DNA of 64,000 nucleotides. Source: Flavobacterium sp. A45 (lineage in GTDB: Bacteria; Bacteroidota; Bacteroidia; Flavobacteriales; Flavobacteriaceae). Positions 27,899 through 35,801 of the stretch are shown piece by piece; position 1 is the stretch's first letter, and every line of letters starts with the position of its first letter. The stretch is from positions 48,060 to 112,059 of the forward strand of contig NZ_MUNX01000071.1 in NCBI RefSeq assembly GCF_002001005.1. The letters run 5' to 3'. The position numbers were made by a program, and so were the translations under genes. The notes beneath the pieces are model-generated. The model was given only the letters and a program-made list of their open reading frames with translations, was not told the origin of the DNA and ran no database searches.

Positions 27899-28825
27899 TT
27901 ATTTTTTCAAAGTTACTTTTATCGTTGCCATCAATTCAGTTCCGCCGTTTGCGAAGATTTCTTGAGCCGAGTTATATCCAAGCTTTTTCCATTCTTCGAT
28001 GGGAACGACTTTGTTTACTTCGATTTTTTGTTTTCCGTCAATCGAAAACAGCACTCCGTTGAAATGGATAGTATCTTCAATTTCGTTGTATTTTGCCAAA
28101 GCCCCGATAGGTGCCGTGCAACCGCCTTCGAGGGTTTTCAGGAATTGTCTTTCGATATGCGTACAAACTTCGGTTTCTATATCATTGAGTTGCGCAACAG
28201 CATCACGGCAAAAATCGTCATTAGCCATAGCCACAACAACCATTGCTCCTTGCGCTGGCGCAGGAATCATCCAATCGAGATTGATGTAATTTTCGGGTTT
28301 CAGGTTGATTCGCTCCAATCCTGCAGCGGCAAAAACGGCTCCGTTCCAATCGTTCTCCTGCAGTTTTTGCATACGGGTATTCACGTTTCCGCGCAAATCG
28401 ACTACGTTGTGATTCGGATATTTATTCCACCATTGGGCTTGACGGCGCAAGCTTCCTGTGGCGATAGTTCCTTTTCCTTCCAAAAAATCCAGGTTTCCTT
28501 TGTGAACCAAAATGTCCAAAGTATTGGCTCTTTCGAGAACCGCACCTTGAACTATTCCGATTGGCAAAGCGGTTGGAACGTCTTTCATGGAATGCACAGC
28601 GATATCTACCTGACCATTGATCATAGCAATATCAAGCGTTTTGGTAAAAATACCAGTGATTCCGAGTTCGTAAAGGGGTTTGTCGAGAATAATATCTCCT
28701 TGTGATTTTACGGCAATGATTTCGGTTTTATATCCTAAATCGTTTAGCTTTTTTTCTACCGTGTGGGCTTGCCATAATGCGAGTTCGCTATCACGGGTTC
28801 CTATTTTAATAACTTTTTGAGCCAT
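27899..28825 (-). CDS. hemC: Hydroxymethylbilane synthase (porphobilinogen deaminase)
   Basis: 308 residues; polymerises four porphobilinogen into hydroxymethylbilane. IGTRDSELALWQA at the N-terminus, HSMKDVPT with the catalytic aspartate D82, ATGSLRRQAQ and C236 in LEGGCTAPIGA, which holds the dipyrromethane cofactor. Full length. About 50 bases after hemA in the same operon. Confidence 0.97.
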   Translation of the reverse strand: MAQKVIKIGTRDSELALWQAHTVEKKLNDLGYKTEIIAVKSQGDIILDKPLYELGITGIFTKTLDIAMINGQVDIAVHSMKDVPTALPIGIVQGAVLERANTLDILVHKGNLDFLEGKGTIATGSLRRQAQWWNKYPNHNVVDLRGNVNTRMQKLQENDWNGAVFAAAGLERINLKPENYINLDWMIPAPAQGAMVVVAMANDDFCRDAVAQLNDIETEVCTHIERQFLKTLEGGCTAPIGALAKYNEIEDTIHFNGVLFSIDGKQKIEVNKVVPIEEWKKLGYNSAQEIFANGGTELMATIKVTLKK

Positions 28826-28874
28826 ATTATTTTTGAATCCTTTAGATAGTAAGGAACTTTATTATTTACACTAT

Positions 28875-30164
28875 TTAGGACAAATTGATTTTGTACTTTT
28901 CTTCAATTTCGGAAGTAGTTTTTTTGGAAGCCGATTGCCCAATTTGAAAAACTTTCTCAATAAATTCAATACTATCATCTACCGAAGTATTTTCGTCTTT
29001 CAAGTGACTGGCAAAATGATTGGTGATTTTTTGAATAATTCTAGCACTAAGTAAGTCAGCTTGTTCTTCATCAAAATTTGAGATTTTTTTTCGTTGAAAA
29101 GCCAATTCACTAGCTACAATATCGTTCAATTTAGCTTTCAAAGCGTGAATGGTTGGAGCATATTTTCGACCGTTCATCCAAGTGTTGAATTCTAATTTCA
29201 TGTCCTCAATTATTGCTTCGGCAGCAGGAATATGATTCTTTCTTCTTTCCAAAGTATCATCTGTCATTTGAGACAAGTGATCCAGATGAATTAAAGTCAC
29301 ACCGTCGATTTGTTCTACATCTGGATTTACATTTCTAGGAATCGATAAATCCAAAATCAATAATGGTTTTTTTAAATTCAGCAAGGTTTTGTCTATCGTT
29401 GGATTTTTAGCGCCAGTAGCCACAACCAACACATCTGTTTGTTGTATTTCTTCTTGCAAATTGGCATAATCTTTTACAATGACATTAAGTTTTCCTGCTA
29501 TTTTTTCGGCTTTGTTCTTTGTTCTGTTTACCAAAGTAATATGACCGTTTTTAGTATGTTTTACTAAATTCTCGCAAGTATTTCGGCCTATTTTTCCTGT
29601 TCCGAATAATAGAATGTTTTTATCTCCAATGTTTTCTACATTACGGATGATATATTGAACGGATGCAAACGAAACCGATGTTGCACCAGATGAAATTTCA
29701 GTATCTGTTTTAATTTTTTTGCTCGCTTGAATAACCGAATTTACCAAACGATCCAGGAATGTATTCACTAAATCCTTTGATTTACTTTGATTAAAAGCGA
29801 TTTTGATTTGGCTGATGATTTCAAAATCACCCAAAATCTGACTGTCTAAACCAGTTCCTACTCGAAACATATGGTTGACTGCTTCTTGATTTTTGTAGAT
29901 ATAAGCAACTTCTCTAAATTCTTCTACAGAACCATTACTGTTTTCGCAAAGTAATTTGATTAACTCATAAGGATGATTGGCAAAACCATAAATTTCCGTT
30001 CTATTACAAGTAGAAGTGACAATTAATGATTCAATTCCTTCGGCTTTGGCTTGCTGTATCAAGGCAGACTGCGCATTAGTATCTAAACTAAATTTTCCTC
30101 TAATTGTGGCATCTGCTTTTTTGTAACTTAAACCTAAAGCGTAAAAAGTGGTAGTTTTGGACAT
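28875..30164 (-). CDS. hemA: Glutamyl-tRNA reductase
   Basis: First committed step of C5 heme synthesis: Glu-tRNA to glutamate-1-semialdehyde with NADPH. Active-site C53 in the signature STCNRTEIYG; the NADP-binding segment ILLFGTGKIGRNTC follows, then the C-terminal dimerisation helix. 429 residues from the ATG I use (MSKTTTFYALGLSYKKAD); another in-frame ATG lies five codons upstream. First gene of the ten-gene minus-strand operon. The partner aminomutase HemL is not in the window. Confidence 0.96.
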   Translation of the reverse strand: MSKTTTFYALGLSYKKADATIRGKFSLDTNAQSALIQQAKAEGIESLIVTSTCNRTEIYGFANHPYELIKLLCENSNGSVEEFREVAYIYKNQEAVNHMFRVGTGLDSQILGDFEIISQIKIAFNQSKSKDLVNTFLDRLVNSVIQASKKIKTDTEISSGATSVSFASVQYIIRNVENIGDKNILLFGTGKIGRNTCENLVKHTKNGHITLVNRTKNKAEKIAGKLNVIVKDYANLQEEIQQTDVLVVATGAKNPTIDKTLLNLKKPLLILDLSIPRNVNPDVEQIDGVTLIHLDHLSQMTDDTLERRKNHIPAAEAIIEDMKLEFNTWMNGRKYAPTIHALKAKLNDIVASELAFQRKKISNFDEEQADLLSARIIQKITNHFASHLKDENTSVDDSIEFIEKVFQIGQSASKKTTSEIEEKYKINLS

Positions 30165-30204
30165 ATTGAATTTTTCCATATTATACTTTCCTTAAAAAGT
30201 TTGA

Positions 30205-30236
30205 CAAAATTATTACTTACTATTTTATAAAAACAA
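30205..30236 (-). promoter_or_regulatory. Promoter of the hemA operon
   Basis: On the minus strand TTG (30236-30234), 21 bases, then a perfect TAnnTTTG (TAATTTTG, 30212-30205). The same 21-base spacing is used by other promoters in the window. Expected start of transcription is about 35 bases before the hemA ATG. Confidence 0.75.
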
Positions 30237-30503
30237 CGCTAGAGGAACTTTTTATATCGCTATGGAATAAATCGATTCAAAATATAAATTCTAAATAGTG
30301 TTTATTGCAATCTATAATGAAATCAAGCCTTCAATAGTTAGTTGTGTAGATTAATTCTAAATAACACTTTGGCTTTTGCGTTAAATATTATACACAAAAA
30401 TATCGCTAAGGGTTCTGATAAGTGTTTTTAAAATTTATAAATCATTCACTTTCATATGTATAATTAACCGTTATGAATGATTTTAAAACAACTGCTTTTA
30501 AAT
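30237..30503. other. Intergenic DNA upstream of the hemA promoter
   Basis: AT-rich DNA between the hemA promoter and the terminator of the neighbouring minus-strand gene. No gene, tRNA or clear operator is visible. Confidence 0.5.
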
Positions 30504-30533
30504 AAAAACGCTACCCAAAATGGCAGCGTTTTT
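30504..30533 (-). terminator. Intrinsic terminator after the globin-like lipoprotein gene
   Basis: Arms AAAAACGCTACC and GGCAGCGTTTTT with one mismatch and a T run on the minus strand. Confidence 0.75.
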
Positions 30534-30549
30534 ACTAAAAAAAACAAAA

Positions 30550-31140
30550 TTATTTTTGAACAATTGGAGTTCTCAATGATTCCAAAACAACAACAATATC
30601 TGTATAAAGTTCTGTATTTGAAGCAACTCCATTAGCATTGGCAGCTGCGCCAACATAACCTACAAATTTTGTGTAATCTGCATTGCTGGATTTTGTTCCC
30701 ATGCGAGCATTTGTCGCTGGATCGTGAGCTGCAACCATATTCAAACCCGAATAAGTATTAACAGCGTTAGTTCCTCCTGTATTAAACGAGAAGAAATCAG
30801 TCAAATTATCAGATAATTTAGCAATATTAGTAGATTGCGTAGTCCCTGTTTCGGCTAAAACAGGAGCAAAATGTGCCTGTAAATTCCCTGCTGCATTCGA
30901 TTGAACATCGGCAACAATTAATCCGATAGTAGAATTAACCACTTTACGGAAACTCAAACGACCTTGTTCGATCATTTGCCCCATATTATCTGGATCAGAA
31001 ACCATTTTTGTTCCGCCTAATCGCTCATAAATAGACGCTTTTACAGCAGGTGCTGGAGCATCATCGTCATTGTTGCAAGAAGTAAAAGCTGCTGATGCAA
31101 CGATTAAAACGCTAAGTGTAATTTGTGAAAAATTTTTCAT
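30550..31140 (-). CDS. Truncated-hemoglobin-like lipoprotein
   Basis: 196 residues. Lipobox FTSC (lipid cysteine C22) and an acidic NNDDDAPAPA linker. The body begins SIYERLGGTKMV, the start typical of group 1 truncated globins, and has a candidate proximal His in MVAAHDPATNARM. Group 1 globins are usually cytoplasmic, so one anchored outside the cytoplasm is unusual. It should bind heme and perhaps O2, NO or peroxide. Last gene of a minus-strand group with an unknown membrane protein, a DUF5777 barrel and an OB-fold protein. Globin assignment rests on sequence shape and is not certain. Confidence 0.7.
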   Translation of the reverse strand: MKNFSQITLSVLIVASAAFTSCNNDDDAPAPAVKASIYERLGGTKMVSDPDNMGQMIEQGRLSFRKVVNSTIGLIVADVQSNAAGNLQAHFAPVLAETGTTQSTNIAKLSDNLTDFFSFNTGGTNAVNTYSGLNMVAAHDPATNARMGTKSSNADYTKFVGYVGAAANANGVASNTELYTDIVVVLESLRTPIVQK

Positions 31141-31159
31141 TGTAAAAAGTATTTAAAGG

Positions 31160-31594
31160 TTAATTAAAAATTTGATTTAATGATTTAGCCATTTTATAGC
31201 TGAAACTATTTTGATCTACCGGACAAACTTCTTTGTTTGCTAAATTTGCTGGTAAAATGTAAGGTTGCGCGTCATAATGTCTTTTATGCATTAATTCATC
31301 ATAGACTTTTTTAGAATTAGTGATTTTATTGTTGTGGAAATAGACCACAACGTTTCTTTTGACAATTATAGAATCGGAGGTTAATCCTTTTATAGATCTT
31401 AAGTCCGAACATATTTGTTTGGCCTGAACAGAATCGATAGTTGTTTTAAAGTCAATTCGACTCACTTGCAGGTTGGGACTTTCATAAACAGCTGGCTTGG
31501 CTGTAATAATGTGATAAAGCATAATGCTTAGCAATAACACAACAATTACTAATACGGACCAAAGTCCTCTTTTTAGTGTTTTGTTAATTTTCAT
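31160..31594 (-). CDS. Unknown single-span membrane-anchored protein
   Basis: 144 residues. One N-terminal membrane helix (about 11-31) followed by a ~110-residue extracytoplasmic domain. The pattern LQVSRIDFKTTIDSVQAKQICSDLRS then VVVYFHNNK then KVYDELM gives beta-alpha-beta turns like an HMA or ferredoxin-like fold, but there is no CxxC. Two cysteines (QICSD and EVCPVD) could pair or bind a metal. I do not recognise a family. 19 bases before the globin-like gene, so probably made together. Confidence 0.7.
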   Translation of the reverse strand: MKINKTLKRGLWSVLVIVVLLLSIMLYHIITAKPAVYESPNLQVSRIDFKTTIDSVQAKQICSDLRSIKGLTSDSIIVKRNVVVYFHNNKITNSKKVYDELMHKRHYDAQPYILPANLANKEVCPVDQNSFSYKMAKSLNQIFN

Positions 31595-31727
31595 ACCGAT
31601 AGTTTTTAAAATTGATTGAATTTTAAAAGGATATACGAGTGTTTTTTAAACTTGGATTTTTTTTAAAAGAAGAAAATATTAATTTAGAATTATTTTAAAT
31701 AATTATCCCCTCTACATCCGAATCGTT

Positions 31728-32567
31728 TTAGAAAACTCTGGAGAGATTAAACCCAAAAAACACATCGCCTTTTGACCAATCGCCCGTTGTTCTTGCTAAA
31801 TATCCCGCTTCGTCAATACCTTGAGAATTGGTAAAATGCATTTGAAAAACGTGTCCGCCGGTTTCTAAATCAAATCCAATAGATAATGGGTTGTTATACA
31901 CAGAATTGGAAGCTCTATTTAAATGTGCTGCGTAGTCAATATTTAAAGACCAACGTTTAGCGAATTTATATCTCCCTCCAAAACCTATAGCATATTGCGA
32001 ATTTTTCTGCAGTTCGTTTTCTACAAAATTTTCATGAAAAAAGGTGGGAACTACTTCCAACGAAAGTTTATCAGTGAACTTTCTGGAAATTAATAATTGC
32101 GCTACATAGGTCAGCTTGTTTTCGATTTTAAGCCCAGGATAAACACTTTCTTTTAGTGTGTTGTTAATAGACATACTATTAAAACCTGCGATGGTCACTG
32201 GGAAACCACCTTTTATTTGAGGAAGCAAAGCATATTTTACAGCAAAATCATAAGCCAATTGATTTCTGGCGGCACTAACATGAAGTCCGTCTGTTACTCC
32301 GTAAATGAATTTGATTTGAGTATTGGCGTTATCCAACCCGTAGAAACCCTCGAATCCATCTTGGATAGATCCAAAGCGGTGTGCAACGACAAAATACAAA
32401 TCGCCTTTTGCGGCCAATTTTGTCGATTCTAGGTTGACGATTTTTAAAGCCTTAAAAGCAGAGGTTACTTTTTCTTTTGTAACAGGAATGTCAACACCAG
32501 ACAATAAATCATTTTGGGAATAGGTTAATAATGGAAATAAGAATAAAATGAGTAAAAGCTTTTTCAT
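31728..32567 (-). CDS. DUF5777-like outer-membrane beta-barrel protein
   Basis: 279 residues with a clean signal peptide (MKKLLLILFLFPLLTYSQ). The pattern GDLYFVVAHRFGSIQDGFEGFYGLDNA and the last strand DVFFGFNLSRVF fit DUF5777, a Bacteroidota barrel family often found near YceI and cytochrome c genes. No enzymatic motif. It may form a pore or hold a surface complex with the lipoproteins next to it. 29 bases after the OB-fold gene. Confidence 0.8.
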   Translation of the reverse strand: MKKLLLILFLFPLLTYSQNDLLSGVDIPVTKEKVTSAFKALKIVNLESTKLAAKGDLYFVVAHRFGSIQDGFEGFYGLDNANTQIKFIYGVTDGLHVSAARNQLAYDFAVKYALLPQIKGGFPVTIAGFNSMSINNTLKESVYPGLKIENKLTYVAQLLISRKFTDKLSLEVVPTFFHENFVENELQKNSQYAIGFGGRYKFAKRWSLNIDYAAHLNRASNSVYNNPLSIGFDLETGGHVFQMHFTNSQGIDEAGYLARTTGDWSKGDVFFGFNLSRVF

Positions 32568-32596
32568 AAGATATGGTTTTAAATTATTTTGTTTTT

Positions 32597-32992
32597 TTAA
32601 TGTGTAACTGAACTTTGGTCAATTTTGAATTCACCCAACAATTCATCGTATCCTAAAAAGCGTCCTTTGATTTTTAGTGTTTTACCCGATGTTATTTTTT
32701 TTGGCAAGCTGTCTTTGAATGTTACAAATACTTTTTCTCCCAAAACAATCCCTTTGCTCGTGGGATCAATCGCTGAGACTGTAGCCGTTAATTCGATGAT
32801 TTTATTTTGATATTTAGTATAAGCCGATCTTTCATTCGCCGTAAATTCTCTCTCCAGTCCAGAAATAGTTACCACATAATCCACTTTTTCCGAACTTATG
32901 TCTCGATGCGCTTTATAAGAGTAGCGGTAAACTATACCTAAACTTGCAATGACCAAGAAAAGCGACATCCCTATAAGTATTTTTTTTTTCAT
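32597..32992 (-). CDS. Membrane-anchored OB-fold (tRNA_anti-like) protein
   Basis: 131 residues: N-terminal membrane helix (about 4-24), then a small OB-fold domain (KIIELTATVSAIDPTSKGIVLGEKVFVTFKDS...LKIKGRFLGYDELLGEFKID). The family is PF12869 (tRNA_anti-like), which in exported proteins has no known nucleic-acid role. First gene of the minus-strand group, divergent from the cytochrome c lipoprotein gene. Confidence 0.75.
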   Translation of the reverse strand: MKKKILIGMSLFLVIASLGIVYRYSYKAHRDISSEKVDYVVTISGLEREFTANERSAYTKYQNKIIELTATVSAIDPTSKGIVLGEKVFVTFKDSLPKKITSGKTLKIKGRFLGYDELLGEFKIDQSSVTH

Positions 32993-33150
32993 AACTAGTT
33001 TTTTGTTGTTTGATGTATCTACGTTAAAAACTATGCTTTGGTTTTAAAAAAAAAATAATATGCGGTCAAAAAAACTAAACAATACATTTTTCCGTATATG
33101 TTTATGAAATGCTTTTATGAATCATCCTTATTAATTTAAAACCAGTAGTT

Positions 33151-33519
33151 ATGAATGCGAAAACCCTTTTTATTGTCTTGTCATTTTCTTCAATCTTTGT
33201 TGGCTGTACCGATGATAATCCCAGCACGCTAATGGATAATCCTCCTGTAGTGGGCACCACAACCTATAATCAAAATGTAAAATCAATCATTGACAACAAC
33301 TGTGTAGTCTGTCACGCAGCAGTCCCAAAAAATGGAGCTCCAATGTCTTTGGTTACTTATGATCAAGTAAAACAAGCCGTCTTAAGTCGTGGATTGCTAT
33401 CGAGAATTTCATTAGAAAACGGCAATAGTTCCTTAATGCCAAATGGTGGGCCAAGGATGCCTCAAGCCACAATAGATATTATTGTTAAATGGGAGAAAGA
33501 TGGATTATTAGAAAAATAA
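33151..33519 (+). CDS. Mono-heme cytochrome c lipoprotein
   Basis: 122 residues. Lipobox FVGC (lipid cysteine C19) and heme motif C51-V-V-C54-H55 in SIIDNNCVVCHAAVP. The layout is that of the short Planctomycete-type cytochrome c domain: CxxCH, the segment APMSLVTYDQVK, then MPNGGPRMP with methionines for the sixth ligand. It should move electrons in the periplasm or at the outer membrane. 15 bases before the first YceI gene. Confidence 0.88.
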   Translation: MNAKTLFIVLSFSSIFVGCTDDNPSTLMDNPPVVGTTTYNQNVKSIIDNNCVVCHAAVPKNGAPMSLVTYDQVKQAVLSRGLLSRISLENGNSSLMPNGGPRMPQATIDIIVKWEKDGLLEK

Positions 33520-33534
33520 TTCTATAATACAATT

Positions 33535-34086
33535 ATGAAAAAAACAATACTTATAACAATGCTATTGGCTTCCTTCATTATTTTTTCACAGGAAAAAATG
33601 ATAACTAAATCAGGGACAATAATTTTTGACGCTTCATTCCCTTCTTTTGACGAAGTAAAGGGAACCAACAGCAATGTAACCTTTGTTTTAAATCCGGCAA
33701 CAGGAGAAATTGCAAGCTTGGCAATAATGAAAGGATTCGAATTTAAAATCGCTTTGATGGAAGAACATTTTAATGAAAGTTATATGGAAACGGATCAATA
33801 TCCAAAAGCAATTTTCCGCGGACAAATAGAAGATTTTGATACTAGCCGTTTGACAGAAGATTTTAAAGATTATATCATAAAAGGAAAATTGGAACTCCAC
33901 GGCAAAACCAAAGAAATAAACGCCAATGCAAAAATCCGCAAATTCGGCCCTCGAATTACTGTTTTATCAAACTTCTCTGTAAACACAAGTGATTTTAGCG
34001 TTCCCGTTCCAGCACTTATTAAATATAAACTTGCTAGTGAAGTGACTATAAAAATCACTGCTGTTTTGATGCGTGAATGGAATTAA
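33535..34086 (+). CDS. YceI-family exported lipocalin-like protein, copy 1
   Basis: 183 residues: signal peptide ending IIFSQ, then one YceI domain (TFVLNPATGEIASLAIMKGFEFKIALMEEHFNESYMETDQYPKAIFRG). YceI proteins bind isoprenoids or quinones in a hydrophobic barrel. Closely related to the next gene: 63 of the first 83 mature residues are identical by my count, so it is a fairly recent tandem duplication. Together with the cytochrome c it suggests redox or lipid transport work at the envelope. Confidence 0.9.
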   Translation: MKKTILITMLLASFIIFSQEKMITKSGTIIFDASFPSFDEVKGTNSNVTFVLNPATGEIASLAIMKGFEFKIALMEEHFNESYMETDQYPKAIFRGQIEDFDTSRLTEDFKDYIIKGKLELHGKTKEINANAKIRKFGPRITVLSNFSVNTSDFSVPVPALIKYKLASEVTIKITAVLMREWN

Positions 34087-34156
34087 AGATTTCATCACAA
34101 CCAGACACTAATAGGTTCAATACAAATTATTAAGAATGCTAATTTAAAACAGAATC

Positions 34157-34729
34157 ATGAAAAAAATCATACTCATTGCAATGTTAAGTATAACCGGTAT
34201 TTGTCTTTCGCAAGAAAAAATGATTGATAAATCAGGAATGATAACTTTTGAAGCTTCTGTTCCTTCTTTTGAAGAAGTTAAGGCAATCAATAACAGCGTA
34301 ACTTTTGTTTTGAATCCAGCAACGGGAGAAATTGCCTGTTTGGCTTTAATGAAAGGATTTCGGTTTAAAGTAGCTTTGATGGAAGAACACTTCAATGAAA
34401 ATTTTATTGAAAGCGATCAGTATCCCAAAGCGATATTTAAAGGAAAAATTGAAGATTTTGATGCGAATAATTTAACCCAAAAAGCCAAAGATTTTATTAT
34501 AAAAGGGACATTAGAACTTCACGGAAAATCTAAGAATATAACCGTTACAGCAAAAATCAGCAAAACCTCTTTAGTGTATATCATTTCCTCTAAGTTTACT
34601 GTAAACGCCAGCGATTTTGATATTTCAATACCAAAAGTCGTCAAAAACAAACTCACGAATAAAGTAAATGTTCAAATGGTAACCGTTTTTAAATATAAAG
34701 ACAAAAACAATAAAGATTCTATAAAATAA
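34157..34729 (+). CDS. YceI-family exported lipocalin-like protein, copy 2
   Basis: 190 residues, signal peptide ending CLSQ and the same YceI domain as the preceding gene. The most visible differences are in the last third (VIKTSLVYIISSKFTVNASDFDI... region) and a lysine-rich C-terminal tail. It follows copy 1 by 70 bases. Divergence after duplication suggests different ligands or partners. Confidence 0.9.
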   Translation: MKKIILIAMLSITGICLSQEKMIDKSGMITFEASVPSFEEVKAINNSVTFVLNPATGEIACLALMKGFRFKVALMEEHFNENFIESDQYPKAIFKGKIEDFDANNLTQKAKDFIIKGTLELHGKSKNITVTAKISKTSLVYIISSKFTVNASDFDISIPKVVKNKLTNKVNVQMVTVFKYKDKNNKDSIK

Positions 34730-34762
34730 TAGTCAAGTAAACGATAAACCGTCAAAAAGATT

Positions 34763-34770
34763 TAATTTTG
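34763..34770 (+). promoter_or_regulatory. -7 element of the araC-type gene
   Basis: TAATTTTG, a perfect TAnnTTTG, 63 bases before the start codon; it lies between two 9-base inverted repeats (TAGTCAAGT at 34730-34738 and ACTTGACTA at 34810-34818) that could be sites for the encoded regulator. Confidence 0.5.
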
Positions 34771-34833
34771 AAAAGATAAATTATTCGTTTCACAAAAACG
34801 GCAATAATAACTTGACTAAAGGAAATCAACAAA

Positions 34834-35700
34834 ATGGAAGAAGAAATAAAAATTGACGATGATTTTATTTTAATTCGTTTTCAAAATAACACCAATGAAA
34901 TTACTACTTTTCAACGTCCAGTTCAATTGGGATTGATTCAATTTCATTTTGGTTTGAAAGGAAATGCCAATTATATTTTTAACCAAGGAAATTATAGCAT
35001 AAAACTTAACGAAGAGAAAGCGTTACTTTTTTATAATACTGAAAAAGAATTGCCTCTTCATGTCGATATTGCACCAAAATCCTGGTTGATTTCCATATTT
35101 GTTTCGATCAAAAAATTTCACGGATTATTTACAGCAGATGCGGAACATATTCCTTTTTTGAGCCAAGAAAACCAAGCAAAAAAGTATTATAACGAGAGTA
35201 ACATTAGTCCGTCAATGGCAATTGTTTTGAATCAAATGTTTCATTATAATCTGAATCCATCGATCAAGAATTTGTATTATAAAGGCAAAGGATATGAGTT
35301 GTTGAGCTTGTATTTTAATCGCTCGGAAGATCCCAATGCTGAACAATGTCCGTTTTTGATTGATGAAGAAAATGTTTATAAAATAAAAAAAGCCAAAGAA
35401 ATAATCATTGCCAATATGGCTGAACCACCAGGACTGCAAGAATTGGCCGATGAAATAGGTCTGACGTTGAAGAAACTCAAAATGGGCTTTAAGCAAATTT
35501 ATGGAGACACTGTTTATGGTTTTCTTTTTGATTACAAAATGGATTACGCGCGGCAATTATTAGACAGTGGTTCGTATAATGTCAATGAAGTAGGTTTGAA
35601 AATTGGTTATAGTACTGGAAGTCATTTTATAGCGGCATTCAAAAAGAAATTTGCGACAACTCCCAAAAAATATCTGATGTCAATAAATACTAATGTTTAA
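34834..35700 (+). CDS. AraC-family transcriptional regulator
   Basis: 288 residues. N-terminal ~185 residues form a ligand or dimer domain without a recognised motif; C-terminal ~100 residues hold two helix-turn-helix units (LQELADEIGLTLKKLKMGFK and VNEVGLKIGYSTGSHFIAAF) ending in the AraC signature KKKFATTPKKYL. Located just before hemH and after the exported redox genes, facing away from the hemA operon. An AraC regulator is often found next to hemA in Flavobacteriaceae, so control of heme genes is a reasonable guess. Confidence 0.9.
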   Translation: MEEEIKIDDDFILIRFQNNTNEITTFQRPVQLGLIQFHFGLKGNANYIFNQGNYSIKLNEEKALLFYNTEKELPLHVDIAPKSWLISIFVSIKKFHGLFTADAEHIPFLSQENQAKKYYNESNISPSMAIVLNQMFHYNLNPSIKNLYYKGKGYELLSLYFNRSEDPNAEQCPFLIDEENVYKIKKAKEIIIANMAEPPGLQELADEIGLTLKKLKMGFKQIYGDTVYGFLFDYKMDYARQLLDSGSYNVNEVGLKIGYSTGSHFIAAFKKKFATTPKKYLMSINTNV

Positions 35701-35775
35701 AAACACTATTGTTTTTAGATATTAAAACATAACAAAAAAATAACATTTATCATATTTCCAAAAAGTTGCTTTCTA

Positions 35776-35783
35776 TACTTTTG
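35776..35783 (+). promoter_or_regulatory. -7 element of hemH
   Basis: TACTTTTG, a perfect TAnnTTTG, 18 bases before the ATG that I use. Its position inside the upstream open frame shows that the longer start (12 more codons) is not used. Confidence 0.55.
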
Positions 35784-35801
35784 GCAAAAATTAAACTATA
35801 T

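Noticed and set aside
27962..28705. 247-codon open frame antisense to hemC
   Set aside because: hemC is complete with all active-site residues; the antisense frame is a by-product of its codon use and has no recognisable domain.
35766..35801. Longer start for hemH
   Set aside because: The -7 promoter element lies inside these codons, and ferrochelatases begin MKGVLLVNLGSP.
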